Positions 40,951 to 50,745 of a DNA stretch of 64,000 nt are shown piece by piece. A program made the position numbers and the translations under genes. The stretch is from assembly GCA_963575745.1 (NCBI GenBank), contig CAUYUJ010015713.1, positions 211,336 to 275,335 on the forward strand. Direction: 5' to 3'. This DNA is from Prorocentrum cordatum (taxonomy: Eukaryota > Sar > Dinophyceae > Prorocentrales > Prorocentraceae). How positions within the stretch are numbered: the first letter of the stretch is position 1; each line of letters opens with the position of its first letter. Below the pieces are notes generated by a model. That model searched no databases and had not been told where the DNA came from. It saw only the letters and a list, made by a program, of their open reading frames with translations.

Positions 40951-42085
40951 CCGTAGCTCCGTTCCGTAAACATCTTCCAAGAGCCGCTCGCAACCTTTTG
41001 CAGTTGGCGGTCTGCAGACGTAGTTCTTCTCAGCATGCGAGCTCCCTCACGCTTCGCCGGCTTTTGCTGCGCGGACAATTTTCTCACACACGTCAGCGCC
41101 GTCTGTAGGCGTCAGAAAAACATGTACACATTCACGAAGGGCTCAGTCTGTATATCGTCACATCATTACATACGCAGTCGTCGAACACATCGGTGTACAT
41201 TCAGCGCTTTGTCCTTCTATAGCATTCTTTCCGTTGGTAACAGTGTTCTGATGGGTTCGCTTCGTTCTAAAAGCGTTGATAGCAGTGTCTCGTTTGCGGA
41301 CAACTCATTGTATATCAACTCACTGATACAGAGTTTCCTTTCACCATAAGTGAATGCATACCAGTGTATGTTGGTTACTACAAATGTTGGTTACTACAAC
41401 CGACTTCATGATCGCTATCATCATCGCAGATTTCACTCATCCTCATCACCACGACTGGTTCACGTTGGCCTGCGGTGCTTCTCAGCCTGCAGTTCCTTTC
41501 GTTACACTGTAGTTGAATCCGTTCATGGCAGTGACTCGTTTAAAGACAACTTTAGTATTGGTGGAAGTGTCGATAGCAGCGTTTCTTTTTAATTATACAA
41601 GCGTTGATAGCAGTGTCTCGTTTGTGGACAACTCATTGTATATCAACTCATTCATGCAGAGTTTCCTTTTAGCAGCAAGTGAATGCACAGCAGTGTATCT
41701 TCATTACTGGCCCCCACTCCATTATCACCATCATCATCAACGATTTCCTACACGCGCGTGCGCGGCGGTCGCCAGAAGTGTATAGTTTGCAGAGACTTCT
41801 CGTATTGATAGCCATGGGTCACTTCAGACTGAAATAATTTGTGATCTTCTTTTATTGGAAGTTGAATCGGTTGATGGCAGTGCCTCGTTTAAACTCAACT
41901 TTGGTATTGCTAGTAGTGTCAATGCCAGCGTTTCTTTTTACTTATACAAGCGTTGATAGCAGCGTCTCGTTTGTGGTTAGTTATAACAGCGTTGATAGCA
42001 GTGTCTCGTTTGCGGACAACTCATTGTACATCAACTCACTGATACCGTGTTTCCTATCATCACCATCATCATCATCCTTAACCTC
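40951..42085 (+). repeat. Intergenic spacer with 21-nt GTTGATAGCAGTGTCTCGTTT repeats
   Basis: Copies of AGCGTTGATAGCAGTGTCTC begin near 41272, 41603, 41951 and 41989, usually followed by GACAACTCATTGTATATCAAC and a GAGTTTCCTTT block. The 20-nt motif is at 41471 within GGTTCACGTTGGCCTGCGGT. ATCACCATCATCATC runs precede the next gene. Short frames here are repeat products. Confidence 0.8.
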
Positions 42086-42107
42086 CTCGTAGCCATTTTG
42101 CTTAGAG
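42086..42107 (+). promoter_or_regulatory. Possible relict dinoflagellate spliced leader
   Basis: CGTAGCCATTTTG is a 13-nt exact match to the core of the known dinoflagellate spliced leader (CCGTAGCCATTTTGGCTC...), followed by CTTAGAG. About 16 of 22 positions agree. It lies upstream of the 42.4-kb ORF, in the same position as the second match at 47484. Relict leaders arise when trans-spliced mRNA is reverse-transcribed and re-inserted. Confidence 0.55.
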
Positions 42108-42148
42108 CTGTCCTGTCCTGTACATGCCTTGCGCCGTGTGACCACGTG

Positions 42149-42170
42149 GCGCGGTGCTTCTCAGCCTGCG
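42149..42170 (+). repeat. 20-nt motif, non-coding copy
   Basis: GCGGTGCTTCTCAGCCTGCG, exact, between the possible leader relict and the next ORF. Confidence 0.9.
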
Positions 42171-42411
42171 TAGTTCTTCCAGGTGCTCCTCGGCGTAGTA
42201 GCCATGGTGAAGAAATTCTTTTTGAAAACGAAAAAAGGTGTGACCAGGAGGTTTTTACCCGCGGTCGTTCCCACCATGGAGAAGAAAGACTTGGCCACCC
42301 CGAGGAGTGCTACTATGGTTTGGCATTGCTCATTCCGTCCGCCCATGTTGTATTTCGTTTTCGTTGGGTTCTGCTTTGAGACATCTCCATACTTATTTAA
42401 TTGTTTCGGGA

Positions 42412-43731
42412 ATGTTGTTCTGCGGGATTCTGGTGCATTGCTTCGTGCATTACAGGTTTTTTGTTGTGTGTTCATATTTCGGAAACATCGTTAAGTATTT
42501 GGAAACTCCCGGGACAGCTTTCGACAAAGGGGTTGACCGAAATCATTTGGGACAACTGCTCATTATCTATTTCGGATTGCGGATTTCAGGTCGCCGCCGT
42601 GCTGCGAGGAGAACGACTAGGCGCTCCAAGTACAATCGTCCTGTGAAAGTGTCGCTGCAGTTCAATGTCATATCTTCATTGTTACTGGGCCTAAAGACAG
42701 CAAGGAACAGGTATGAGCGGTGCTTGCTTAGAGATGCCGTCGCTCGCTCCCGCATGCGGAGTTTTCCTCCGCCTTCGAACTCAGAAGTTCAATTCGCATG
42801 TGGGGCATGTGCAGCTAAGCAAACGCGTGATTGCATATGCTCAGGCATAGCATCAATGCATGGCTGTGTGAATGACAAGCTCTTGTCCGAATTCGTTTCA
42901 GGTGTTCGATCGCCAGACAACCCTGTATATCAACCATTTGACCCTGACGATCAACGCAAATTGCAGGAATCTCTGGAGCATGGTGCCGCGGTGCTTCTCA
43001 GCCTGCGAGGTTCGCGCAGCATGAGTGTTCTGGTACGTTCCCGCCACCTTGTGCGCATGATTTACATTGCTGCCATGACGGGCTTGGCAGCGACCGTGGA
43101 TGCTGCAGCGCCATACCTTGCTCAGAACGATTTGAGAGGCCTCAGGCGCTACCTTGATACTGCGGAGGTAGTGCACCGTGGCGGCCAACATCCTGGGAAG
43201 ATTTGTCGCGGCAACCTGACAGTGCAGCTTGTTCAGTTCATGCGCGTCGCGGGGAACAAGATGGCGCGTTTGCTCTCGTCGTGCACGGCTTCCCTGCAGA
43301 CTGTTCGGCGGCGACAGGTGCTTCTCAGTCTTGTCAAACTAGTCTTCCAACTCGCGAACAAGCGCGGATTCGAGGTCGATGGCTGTGGAGCATACAAATG
43401 CAAGCGAATTCTGGAAATCACCTTGCTGGCTGGGCTCAGTTCCAAACTGACATTGCCACACTTGCTGCCTGGTGACCTTTGCGCTTTGTCTGGTTCGTGG
43501 CCGGTTCCAAGCGGATCGCGCCTTGGCTTGAGAAAAATCATGCCCGGCATGACTTCGAAGATTCGGGAGCAACAGGCTTTGAAAGCGATCTCTTTGACAC
43601 TCGGCTCCGGCGGTAATGGCAAGTCGGTACCTGTTTGCATTATATCTGCAATGTTGTGCTTTTGGAACGAGCATAAGAATAACGTCTTGCAGTGGGTGCA
43701 GGAGTGGGTGCCCAAGATGCGGCCGCACTAG
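42412..43731 (+). CDS. Unrecognised protein in the Helitron-like cluster
   Basis: The frame is open from 42307; the first in-frame ATG is 42412, giving about 439 residues. The N-terminus MLFCGILVHCFVHYRFFVVC is hydrophobic (possible membrane segment, or untranslated leader read through), then a basic stretch (RRRAARRTTRRSK). The centre has a Cys-rich CGACAAKQTRDCICSG motif (about 42800) and the C-terminal half is helical, ending VLQWVQEWVPKMRPH. No family recognised. The 20-nt motif is inside the frame at 42987-43008 but read as AVLLSLR, with a decayed copy at 43313 read as QVLLSL: a different frame from the GASQPA reading of its neighbours. Intronless, + strand, head-to-tail with the EEP and RPA-like genes. 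Confidence 0.5.
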   Translation: MLFCGILVHCFVHYRFFVVCSYFGNIVKYLETPGTAFDKGVDRNHLGQLLIIYFGLRISGRRRAARRTTRRSKYNRPVKVSLQFNVISSLLLGLKTARNRYERCLLRDAVARSRMRSFPPPSNSEVQFACGACAAKQTRDCICSGIASMHGCVNDKLLSEFVSGVRSPDNPVYQPFDPDDQRKLQESLEHGAAVLLSLRGSRSMSVLVRSRHLVRMIYIAAMTGLAATVDAAAPYLAQNDLRGLRRYLDTAEVVHRGGQHPGKICRGNLTVQLVQFMRVAGNKMARLLSSCTASLQTVRRRQVLLSLVKLVFQLANKRGFEVDGCGAYKCKRILEITLLAGLSSKLTLPHLLPGDLCALSGSWPVPSGSRLGLRKIMPGMTSKIREQQALKAISLTLGSGGNGKSVPVCIISAMLCFWNEHKNNVLQWVQEWVPKMRPH

Positions 43732-43761
43732 GCAGCGAGTTCCTGAAGACTTGTTCGTTTG

Positions 43762-43800
43762 CCTGCGGTGCTGCTCAGCCTGCGGTGCTGCTCAGCCTGC
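43762..43800 (+). repeat. Tandem pair of the 20-nt motif
   Basis: GCGGTGCTGCTCAGCCT twice in direct tandem, 30 bp after the stop codon of the preceding ORF. Both have TTC to TGC, so the pair arose by duplication after the change. Confidence 0.9.
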
Positions 43801-43932
43801 GTGTATGCTCATGAACAGCATTCTCTCCTGTGGCCACATCTCGATCTTCCTTACACATGCAGGTGCTGATGGGGCAGCGCCGATCCGTATTGACTTGGAA
43901 AAGGAAAAAAAGATTGGAAAGAGTGAGGACAC

Positions 43933-43997
43933 ATCAATGCGTTTGGCAACCTAAGCACAGACTGTCTGTCTGTGCTTAAGTTGCCAAACGCATTGAT
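43933..43997. terminator. 30-bp-arm hairpin in the intergenic spacer
   Basis: Left arm 43933-43962 and right arm 43968-43997 pair with a single mismatch around a 5-nt loop (cores TTTGGCAACCTAAGCACAGAC / GTCTGTGCTTAAGTTGCC). The right arm and following GATTCACGTT are shared with 46785-46820, so the hairpin was made by inverted duplication of a spacer segment. It could serve as a 3'-end or processing signal; the terminator label is tentative. Confidence 0.6.
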
Positions 43998-44008
43998 TCA
44001 CGTTGGCA

Positions 44009-44029
44009 CGCGGTGCTTCTCAGCCTGCA
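44009..44029 (+). repeat. 20-nt motif, non-coding copy
   Basis: Set in GATTCACGTTGGCACGCGGTGC..., the spacer context also seen at 41460, 46810 and 47320. Confidence 0.9.
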
Positions 44030-44575
44030 GATCCTTTGCTACATGCGCTTGTTGTGCGGTCGCCCCATATTGATATATGCGGAGACTTCCCATATTGATA
44101 TCATTGCGCCCCATATGTTCTGAATGTGGTTCATTGAATCCCGAATCCGTTCATGGCAATGCCTCATGCCTTTTCGCATAAGCGAATGCATATCAGTTTC
44201 TCTTGGTGACTAGAATCGAGTCATCGCACGAGCATGAACACCACAGCACAGAGCAAGCACCGCATACAGCATACGCAAGAAAATATATAGACCACATACA
44301 GTGCCGCAGCAAATTGAATATTCACAGACAAGTATGAAGCACATCACAAAACAATACAGTACACCACACAGCACACACATCACATCCATCCAGTCACGCA
44401 CACATACAGCAACACGCTTTCTCGACTCCACAGGGGGGGTGCTTCGTGGAGGCATCACTTGTAACTTTGAAATTCTGTAATCATTGCCGTTTTGGTTCAA
44501 AGAACTTGGATTGCAGGAGTTCGAGGCAAAAGCGAGCCTTGTCCGCATCCGCTCACCCAGTCTCACCGTGCCGTG
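44030..44575. other. Spacer, no gene
   Basis: Contains CCATATTGATAT repeats (44070-44115) and an ACACA/CATACAG-rich tract (44220-44410). Nothing else recognisable. Confidence 0.5.
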
Positions 44576-44595
44576 CACGGTGCTTCTCAGCCTGT
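44576..44595 (+). repeat. 20-nt motif 41 nt upstream of RPA-like start codon
   Basis: CACGGTGCTTCTCAGCCTGTG. The TGCTTCTCAG inside it would suit a trans-splice acceptor for the following gene. Confidence 0.85.
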
Positions 44596-44635
44596 GTCAC
44601 TGTGCGCTCCACGGTGATCCTCCGGGTGAGCTACC

Positions 44636-46528
44636 ATGGCTGCTGCTGCAGATCAGCCGACGTCTCCACTGGGTTTTCTCACGAAGAGCAGCGCCAAAAC
44701 CCAAGACTTCCTTGTCCGAGTATACAAGCCCAGGGAGATCAAGTACTCGTACAAGAGCAGGAACAATGGCCAGCTAGTCCATGCAAACCGATTCACATGC
44801 ATTCTGCTTGGCACAGACTCAGAGCACTATTGTGAGGCCATCCTCAAAGGAACTCCAGCAGAAGTCGAAGCTGCTCTGAAGAAGTTCCCTCCGATGACGG
44901 CGTGGAAACTCTCCAGCGTCGGCCTGGACAGTCGGCAGCAGGACGCTTTTGTGCATACGTCTGTTCGTGTCGTGGTCGACCTCAAGCGCACAACCTGCAC
45001 TCCAGTGCTCAAAAGCTCTCCGGAGGAGACCTCCTTGGCATCGGCGCCGGCTCCAGCGACTACAGTGGCAGACATGATGAACATCAAATCGCAGCGTTGC
45101 TTCGATGTCATGGCTGTGGTTCATTCTGTTTCAGAAACCCGCACTCCCGCTGGCCACCCTCCAGTGGCAAGTGTACATCTGGTCGACGGCACACAGACGA
45201 GTAACTCCAAGACAGCGGAGGCTGTGATTGCAGTCTGGGGATCCACCAACATTGAGCTTTGTCGCTCTCACAAAGGACAACCGCTGCTGTTTCTCAACGT
45301 GGCGGGCAAATTCGACGGCAAACTGGAGCTGAACTTGTCGCAAGGTCGCGCGGTGGATTCTGCATGCTCTTGTCCCAGAATGACTCAACTACACGACTTA
45401 GCAGCCACTCAAGACTTCGCGAAGGACCAGGAGCAGCTGACCACCGCTCATGCGGGCACATGGGATCCAGACCACGCTTCGCAGATTCTCACCGGAGAAG
45501 CACTCCTCTCCTGCTGTGCCTTTCTGGCTATGGCGTCGGATGATCCGAATGCAAACTTGCCACTCTTGTTGCAGGTCAATGGGATGAGGCTTGAGGAACC
45601 GGAGCCAGCCGACTCTGTGGTGGAGAACACAGGCGAGCGCGTCTTCTTTACGACTACTGCTCGTGATTTCAGTGGCTCGTGCAAAGTCGGCGTATCCCAA
45701 GCGGCAGCCTTCGCCTTGACTGGCATTGATAGCATGCAAGAATTCAAAAAAGTTCACGACGAGAAAGCTATCTCCTTCCCTCCACTGAGCAATTGTCGCA
45801 TCATACGACGCGTGCGCAATGTGGCTGCGAATGCACAGGATGACACACCTCAACGGACTTTCGTCAACACGACTGTGGTGGCCGTTTCACCGCTTCAGAT
45901 ATCGCACGCCCCGAATACGTCTTACAATGTCGTCTTGGAGATCCTGAAGCAGTGCCGCGAGAGCCAGGATGCAATGCTCGCGGCACAGCTCTCTGAGATA
46001 CGGTCTTGTCCCTTCTACGGCATGCGCGTGCAGTACTCACCAGCGGGTGGCGGGGGTGACGCTTCTCAGCTTACCCGGAACTGCCACTTGGCAGTCGTTC
46101 TCGTTCGTACCACGCAGAAGTCTCGGTGCGTATCCACTGCGGCTGGCTTCGTCGTGTCCACACCAGGTGTCACGGACGCTTCTGACGGTGAGTCTTCCCA
46201 CTCAGTGACGATTCGCGGACATTGCTCAGTTGACAACTTGCTCTCGTTCAAAATGGATCCGCCCAACCGAGCGAAGCACAGAGTCTGCTTGTTGCTCATT
46301 ACTGGCTGTTCAAAAGATGGCATGACGGTGCACAGCGTGACCCACATTGACGACTCCGTCGTGTCTGAGGCGCAGTACTTCATTAAAAAATTGAGAACAC
46401 TGGGGATGCGCACAGAGCTTCAGCAATCAGGCGAGCATAAGCGGATGAATGAGTGGAGCAAGACGCCGGAATCCGCCAAGAAGTGCCGAATTCTTGAAAG
46501 CCACCCCTCAGGAGAAAGCTTGAGATGA
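44636..46528 (+). CDS. RPA-like OB-fold protein (tentative)
   Basis: 630 codons from ATG 44636 (context ACCATGG) to TGA 46528, uninterrupted. Residues about 150-240 (RCFDVMAVVHSVSETRTPAG, then VASVHLVDGTQTS, AVIAVWGSTNIELC, KGQPLLFLNVAGKFDGKLEL) follow the pattern of an RPA1-type OB fold: 'dvigvV..v', 'v.l.D.tg..v.l.lWg', 'G.pvl...v..f.g..L'. The rest lacks a motif I can name; a C-terminal CCCH-type zinc site is not evident. Replication protein A binds single-stranded DNA, and RPA-like genes are classic cargo of plant Helitrons. A weak motif trace (GACGCTTCTCAGCTTACC) lies in frame at about 46058. Alternative: an unrelated OB-fold protein. Confidence 0.5.
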   Translation: MAAAADQPTSPLGFLTKSSAKTQDFLVRVYKPREIKYSYKSRNNGQLVHANRFTCILLGTDSEHYCEAILKGTPAEVEAALKKFPPMTAWKLSSVGLDSRQQDAFVHTSVRVVVDLKRTTCTPVLKSSPEETSLASAPAPATTVADMMNIKSQRCFDVMAVVHSVSETRTPAGHPPVASVHLVDGTQTSNSKTAEAVIAVWGSTNIELCRSHKGQPLLFLNVAGKFDGKLELNLSQGRAVDSACSCPRMTQLHDLAATQDFAKDQEQLTTAHAGTWDPDHASQILTGEALLSCCAFLAMASDDPNANLPLLLQVNGMRLEEPEPADSVVENTGERVFFTTTARDFSGSCKVGVSQAAAFALTGIDSMQEFKKVHDEKAISFPPLSNCRIIRRVRNVAANAQDDTPQRTFVNTTVVAVSPLQISHAPNTSYNVVLEILKQCRESQDAMLAAQLSEIRSCPFYGMRVQYSPAGGGGDASQLTRNCHLAVVLVRTTQKSRCVSTAAGFVVSTPGVTDASDGESSHSVTIRGHCSVDNLLSFKMDPPNRAKHRVCLLLITGCSKDGMTVHSVTHIDDSVVSEAQYFIKKLRTLGMRTELQQSGEHKRMNEWSKTPESAKKCRILESHPSGESLR

Positions 46529-46548
46529 GCTTCTGATGTCTTGTCAGC

Positions 46549-47480
46549 GATGCTTCTCAGCTTGCTGGACATGGCAAGCGTCTTTGTTCTTCGCCTTGCG
46601 GGATGCCAGCTAGGTTTGCCTCAAACATATCGTTTGGTAGTTTCCTTTGCCTTGTTTGTTTATGCGGTGCTTCTCAGCCTGCACTATTTACTGTTGTGGC
46701 GTCTGGTGCAAGAGTAGTGTTTGCGGCCTGCATTCCTCCTCAGCCTGCCCTGGCTCCCTTGAGAGTGCCTGCACAGAGTTTCGGTCTGTGCTCAGGTTGC
46801 CCAACGGATTGATTCACGTTCGCCTGCGGTGCTTCTCAGCCTGCACTTCCTTTGCTACAAGCGCCTGTTCTGCAGTCGTTCAAAGTGTCTCGTTTACAAA
46901 GAATTTCCGTATTGATATCCCTGTCTCTTTCCAGAAAAAAAAAACATTTCTACATGTGTTTCATTGGACCCTAAATCAGGTCATGGCCGTGCTTCATTTC
47001 AAGACAACCCCCATGTTCGTAGCAGCGTCGATATCAGACGTTCGTTCAGTTATAAAAGCGTTGATAGCAGTGTCTCGTTCTCGGACACCTCATTGTATAT
47101 CAACTCTGGCTGTGCCTCATTTCAAGACACCTCCCATGTTCGTAGCAGCGTCGGTATCAGAGGTTCGTTCAGTTATAAAAGCGTTGATAGCAGTGTCTCG
47201 TTTTCGGACACCTCATTGTGTATCAACTCATTGATACCGAGTTTCCTTTCAGCATACGTCAATGCATAGCAGTTAATCTTACTTACTGGAACCGCCTCCA
47301 TCATCGCTATCATCACGACTGGTTCACGTTGGCCTGCGGTGCTTCTCAGCCTGCAGATCTTTTGCGACCTCATCATCGCCATTGATCATCATCACCATCA
47401 ACATCACTGATTCACATCATCACCATCACCAACATCCTCCACAACGAATTTCCCTCATCACCATCATCATCATCATCAAT
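46549..47480 (+). repeat. Intergenic spacer with 20-nt and 21-nt motifs
   Basis: 20-nt motif copies at about 46549 (diverged), 46664, 46823 and 47333. The GTTGATAGCAGTGTCTCGTT motif at about 47056 and 47182 lies within two copies of a 125-bp unit (CCCATGTTCGTAGCAGCGTC ... TCATTGT.TATCAACTC). It ends in CATCATCACC runs. Layout repeats that of 41.2-42.1 kb. Confidence 0.85.
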
Positions 47481-47483
47481 GTC

Positions 47484-47505
47484 TCCGTAGCCATCTTGCC
47501 TAGAG
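47484..47505 (+). promoter_or_regulatory. Possible relict dinoflagellate spliced leader
   Basis: TCCGTAGCCATCTTGCCTAG agrees with the spliced leader at about 18 of 22 positions and sits 44 nt before ATG 47549. It shares a CATCATCATC lead-in with the match at 42086, so the two come from one spacer family and are not independent observations. Confidence 0.6.
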
Positions 47506-47548
47506 CTATCCTTACAAAGGAACTTTCCAGCACCCACTGCACACAGTA

Positions 47549-50500
47549 ATGCCACTGCATGCTGGTAGCTCTCGGTCTGGGCGCCATGCTCCTGACGTTT
47601 CTGCACCCAACAGCGGTGCTCCTCAGCCTGCTGCAGTGAGCAGTGCCCCTCCTCAGCGTGCTGTGTTGAGCGGTACTGTGCAAAGGATTGTTGACCTGGT
47701 GAAGCAGTTCGGTCGTATACCGAAGCGACAGAAAGGAACGTCCGAGGAAGTGCGAGCTGAAAACAAGTTGGCCAAACGTTTCTCCGACCACCGCGACAGC
47801 ATTCCTAATGACGTTATGTTAGAGTTGCAAGCCCTCGAATGCGCCACGCCTTCAGAGTCAGCCGCTGTCAGCGCTGCCCTTCAGCGTTCTGCATTAAGCG
47901 GATCTCTGCAAACGCTCGTCGAGGACGTGAAGCAGTTCGGTCGTATACCGATACGAAATAACGGAACGTCTGAGGAAGCACGAGCCGAAAACAAGTTGGC
48001 CAAACGTTTCTTTTGGCACTGCGAGAGCATTCCTCATGACGTGATGTTGGAATTGCAAGACCTCGAGGAGTCACGCGCCGTCAGCGCTGCTGCTCAGAAT
48101 GCTGCAGGTGCTGCTGCTCAGCGTGCTGCAACCGAGGAGTTCAAGCGGAAGCAGAAGACCGATGAGATCCTGCAGCAGGTGCGCGAATTCGGCAGCTGGC
48201 CGAAGGAGAGCGCTCAACGCCCGCTTGCAGAGCGGCAGTTGGCTTGGCACATCCGAAAAACACGGAAGGCCAAGCATTTCTCACCGGAGCAGGAGGCCGA
48301 GCTTCAAACTCTGCAGCAGGCGGATACGAAGTCCGACGGGCTCATGCAGCAGACGAAGATCGAGGAGGTCATGCAGCAGGTGCGAGACCTCGGCCGCTTT
48401 CCGAAAGAGTCCGCCGGGCGTAGTGTTGCAGAGCGGCAACTAGGCTGGCTAGTTCGGAAAGGATTGAAGGCCAAGCAGTTCTCTCCCGAGCAGGAGGCCG
48501 AGCTCCAGGCACTCCAGCAGGCGGAAAGCGATGGCAAAACAATGCTTCGCATCGCGGAGGCGGAGGAAAGGCCAAACCCCATGGAAGGGTTCGCTGAGGA
48601 GGCGCAGAACAGGATCGACCAGGATCTGCTGATGCTGGAGAGTGGCATTCGTAACAAGGCAATCCTGCGGCGCCTGGCCACCTACAAAGAGCTTGTGTCC
48701 AGCCGCGGTGCTCCTCAGCCTGCGCAGCACAGGGAATTTGCGCAGAGGTACGCGGAGCGAGTGCGGAGAGCGTTGGCTGCTCCCGCGGGGAAGAGCTGCT
48801 ACGTTCCCGGCGGCGAAGTAGAGGGGGACCAGTTGCGCGTTTTCTCTAACCGTGCAGTCATGACGGGACCGCTCGTCTGCCAGCTCTGCGACTGCGATTT
48901 CTTAATAGAAGAGGACTTTGCGCGGCATAAGCAGTGCAACCACGCCGGCGAGGCAGAATGCCGCAAACGGGTGCTGTACCTGATGGCACACGCTGGCTGC
49001 AGGCCGATAACCGCTCAAGAGAAGAGGATCATGGTGCATAATTTTGTTGACTTCCAACAGTTCTGTCACCCTGGCAGCAAGGCCAACCGCTTCTCGGGCG
49101 GCGAGGCGGTGCCCCGAAGCGAGGCAGCCTGCGTAGTCTGTGCGCAGAAAGACTACCTGGAGCATCGCCACAAACTCAGCCTGTTTGGAGCAGTGCCGGA
49201 GGAGCGTGTCTTTGAGCACTGCGCCGACTCAGCAAGCGATCGTGATGACCTATCCGATGGCGAGGCAGATGCTCCACCCAAGCGTGCTCTGGTGAAGCAC
49301 CGCGGGGTGTACTACTTGCAGTCCCCGGAGCTCGTGCAGAAGCTCCTGGACGTGGACAGGTACAGGCAGCGGTGGCCACTGATCCCGTGCGAACAGCTGC
49401 ACGCGTCCAGCGTTCAGCATCCGGAGCACCCAGAGTGGCGGTGGCTGCTGCACTCCCGCCGAGTCCCTGTGGTTGCACCACCAGAAGCAACGGCGGGAAC
49501 CTGCGGTGCTTCTCAGCCTGCTGCCGACAGGTCCGGCGGAGCTTCTCAGCCTGCGGACGAGAGGCCTCCGTGCGCAGGGGTGGGAGATGCCAACGCGTTG
49601 GTGTGGGTCTGTTGGGATTGCCTCAATGACCTGTGCGCCAAGAAACCGAAGATGCCGTTAAACGCCCTGGTCAACGACAACTGGATCGGCCGGGAGCTCA
49701 TGCTCGTCCGCAACGCTTCGAAAGCTACTAAGATGCTGGCGCCCCTTGGCCGATGCTGTTGGAAGCAAGTCCGCCTCGGCAAGGGCGCTCCGGATGTCCA
49801 GCAGAAAGGCATCTCGGGCAACACTATCCTCTTCGCCCAGCCCACGGCGCAAATCCCGACCATGGAGCTGCCCCCGGAGCAGGGCGCGCTTGTGGACTCT
49901 CTGAACATCGTTTTCTCGGGCGCCGCGCACAAACTCCACAAGGCGTACTGGGCAACAGTCAAGCGCGGCGAGTATATGCAGATCGTGAGGGAGCGCAAGC
50001 AGCAGTGCGCAACCTTTTCCGAGGTATCCGTCCGGGAGGATGTTGCCCCGACACGGCTGCCGGAGGACGGCGTGCCAGACCACATCCAAGCCTGTCTGCA
50101 ACCAGTGGACGGTGCGGACAAAGCCCCGGTACGTCTGTTGGGGCCAGCATCCAGGGCGCCGGAAGTGGGCAGAGACGACGAGGCGGGAGACGAGTCTGAC
50201 GAGGAGAAAGAGACAGACAAAGACGGAGAAGCAGCAGAACAGCCTGACATGGCCTACCTGCATGAAAATGTGGCAGAGTTCACAGTTGCAGTGGATCCAG
50301 TGCATGACATCGCTCCAGTCCGAATGATGCAAGCGCTGCAAGGCACGCTGGTGGCGCTGCAGGAGCAGGCAGCACGCATCGCCAAGAACGAGGTGACACC
50401 GACAGTGGCAGACAGCAGCGGTGCTCTTGAGCCTGTTGCCGACGAGGGCGGCAGGCATACGATGCGCAGCATGGTTCTCGATGTGCAGAGTGCTGCTCGT

Positions 50501-50745
50501 TCGTTCGACGAGCGAGCGCAGGTGGTGCTGGAGAAAGCGCAAGCAGGAGCAGACGCGTGCAGGGCTGTGGGCCCGCACTCCTTATCGGTGCCTACGCAGA
50601 AACCCTTGAGTTCTTTCGACAGCAGGTCTTGGCCGGCGTGCTACACAGAGTTCTGGTTCGGGGACGGCGCGCCGAACCTCGAGCGGGAGCGGCCCATGCT
50701 GTTCGAACAGGTCTTCCCCAGGAATACTACTTATGCTACCAGTGT
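47549..50745 (+). CDS. Helitron-like Rep/helicase, N-terminal part (HA-like repeats, zinc finger, DUF6570-like)
   Basis: ATG 47549. The frame is formally open to 51244, but from about 50745 it is minisatellite. Residues 30-320 hold four copies of a helicase-associated-like repeat (VKQFGRIPKRQKGTSEEVRA; ...WPKESAQRPLAERQLAWHIR; ...FPKESAGRSVAERQLGWLVR), probably DNA-binding. Around 443 there is a C2H2-type finger (CQLCDCDFLIEEDFARHKQC-NH). From about 684, CWDCLNDLCAKKPKMPLNAL, then NDNWIGRELML and GNTILFAQPTAQ, is the DUF6570-like region that precedes Rep in many Helitrons. EFWFGDGAPNLERERPMLFE (about 1033) is the link to the Rep domain, which resumes in the same frame at 52262. GA(S/P)QPA copies at 47612, 48703, 49502 and 49535. 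Confidence 0.75.
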
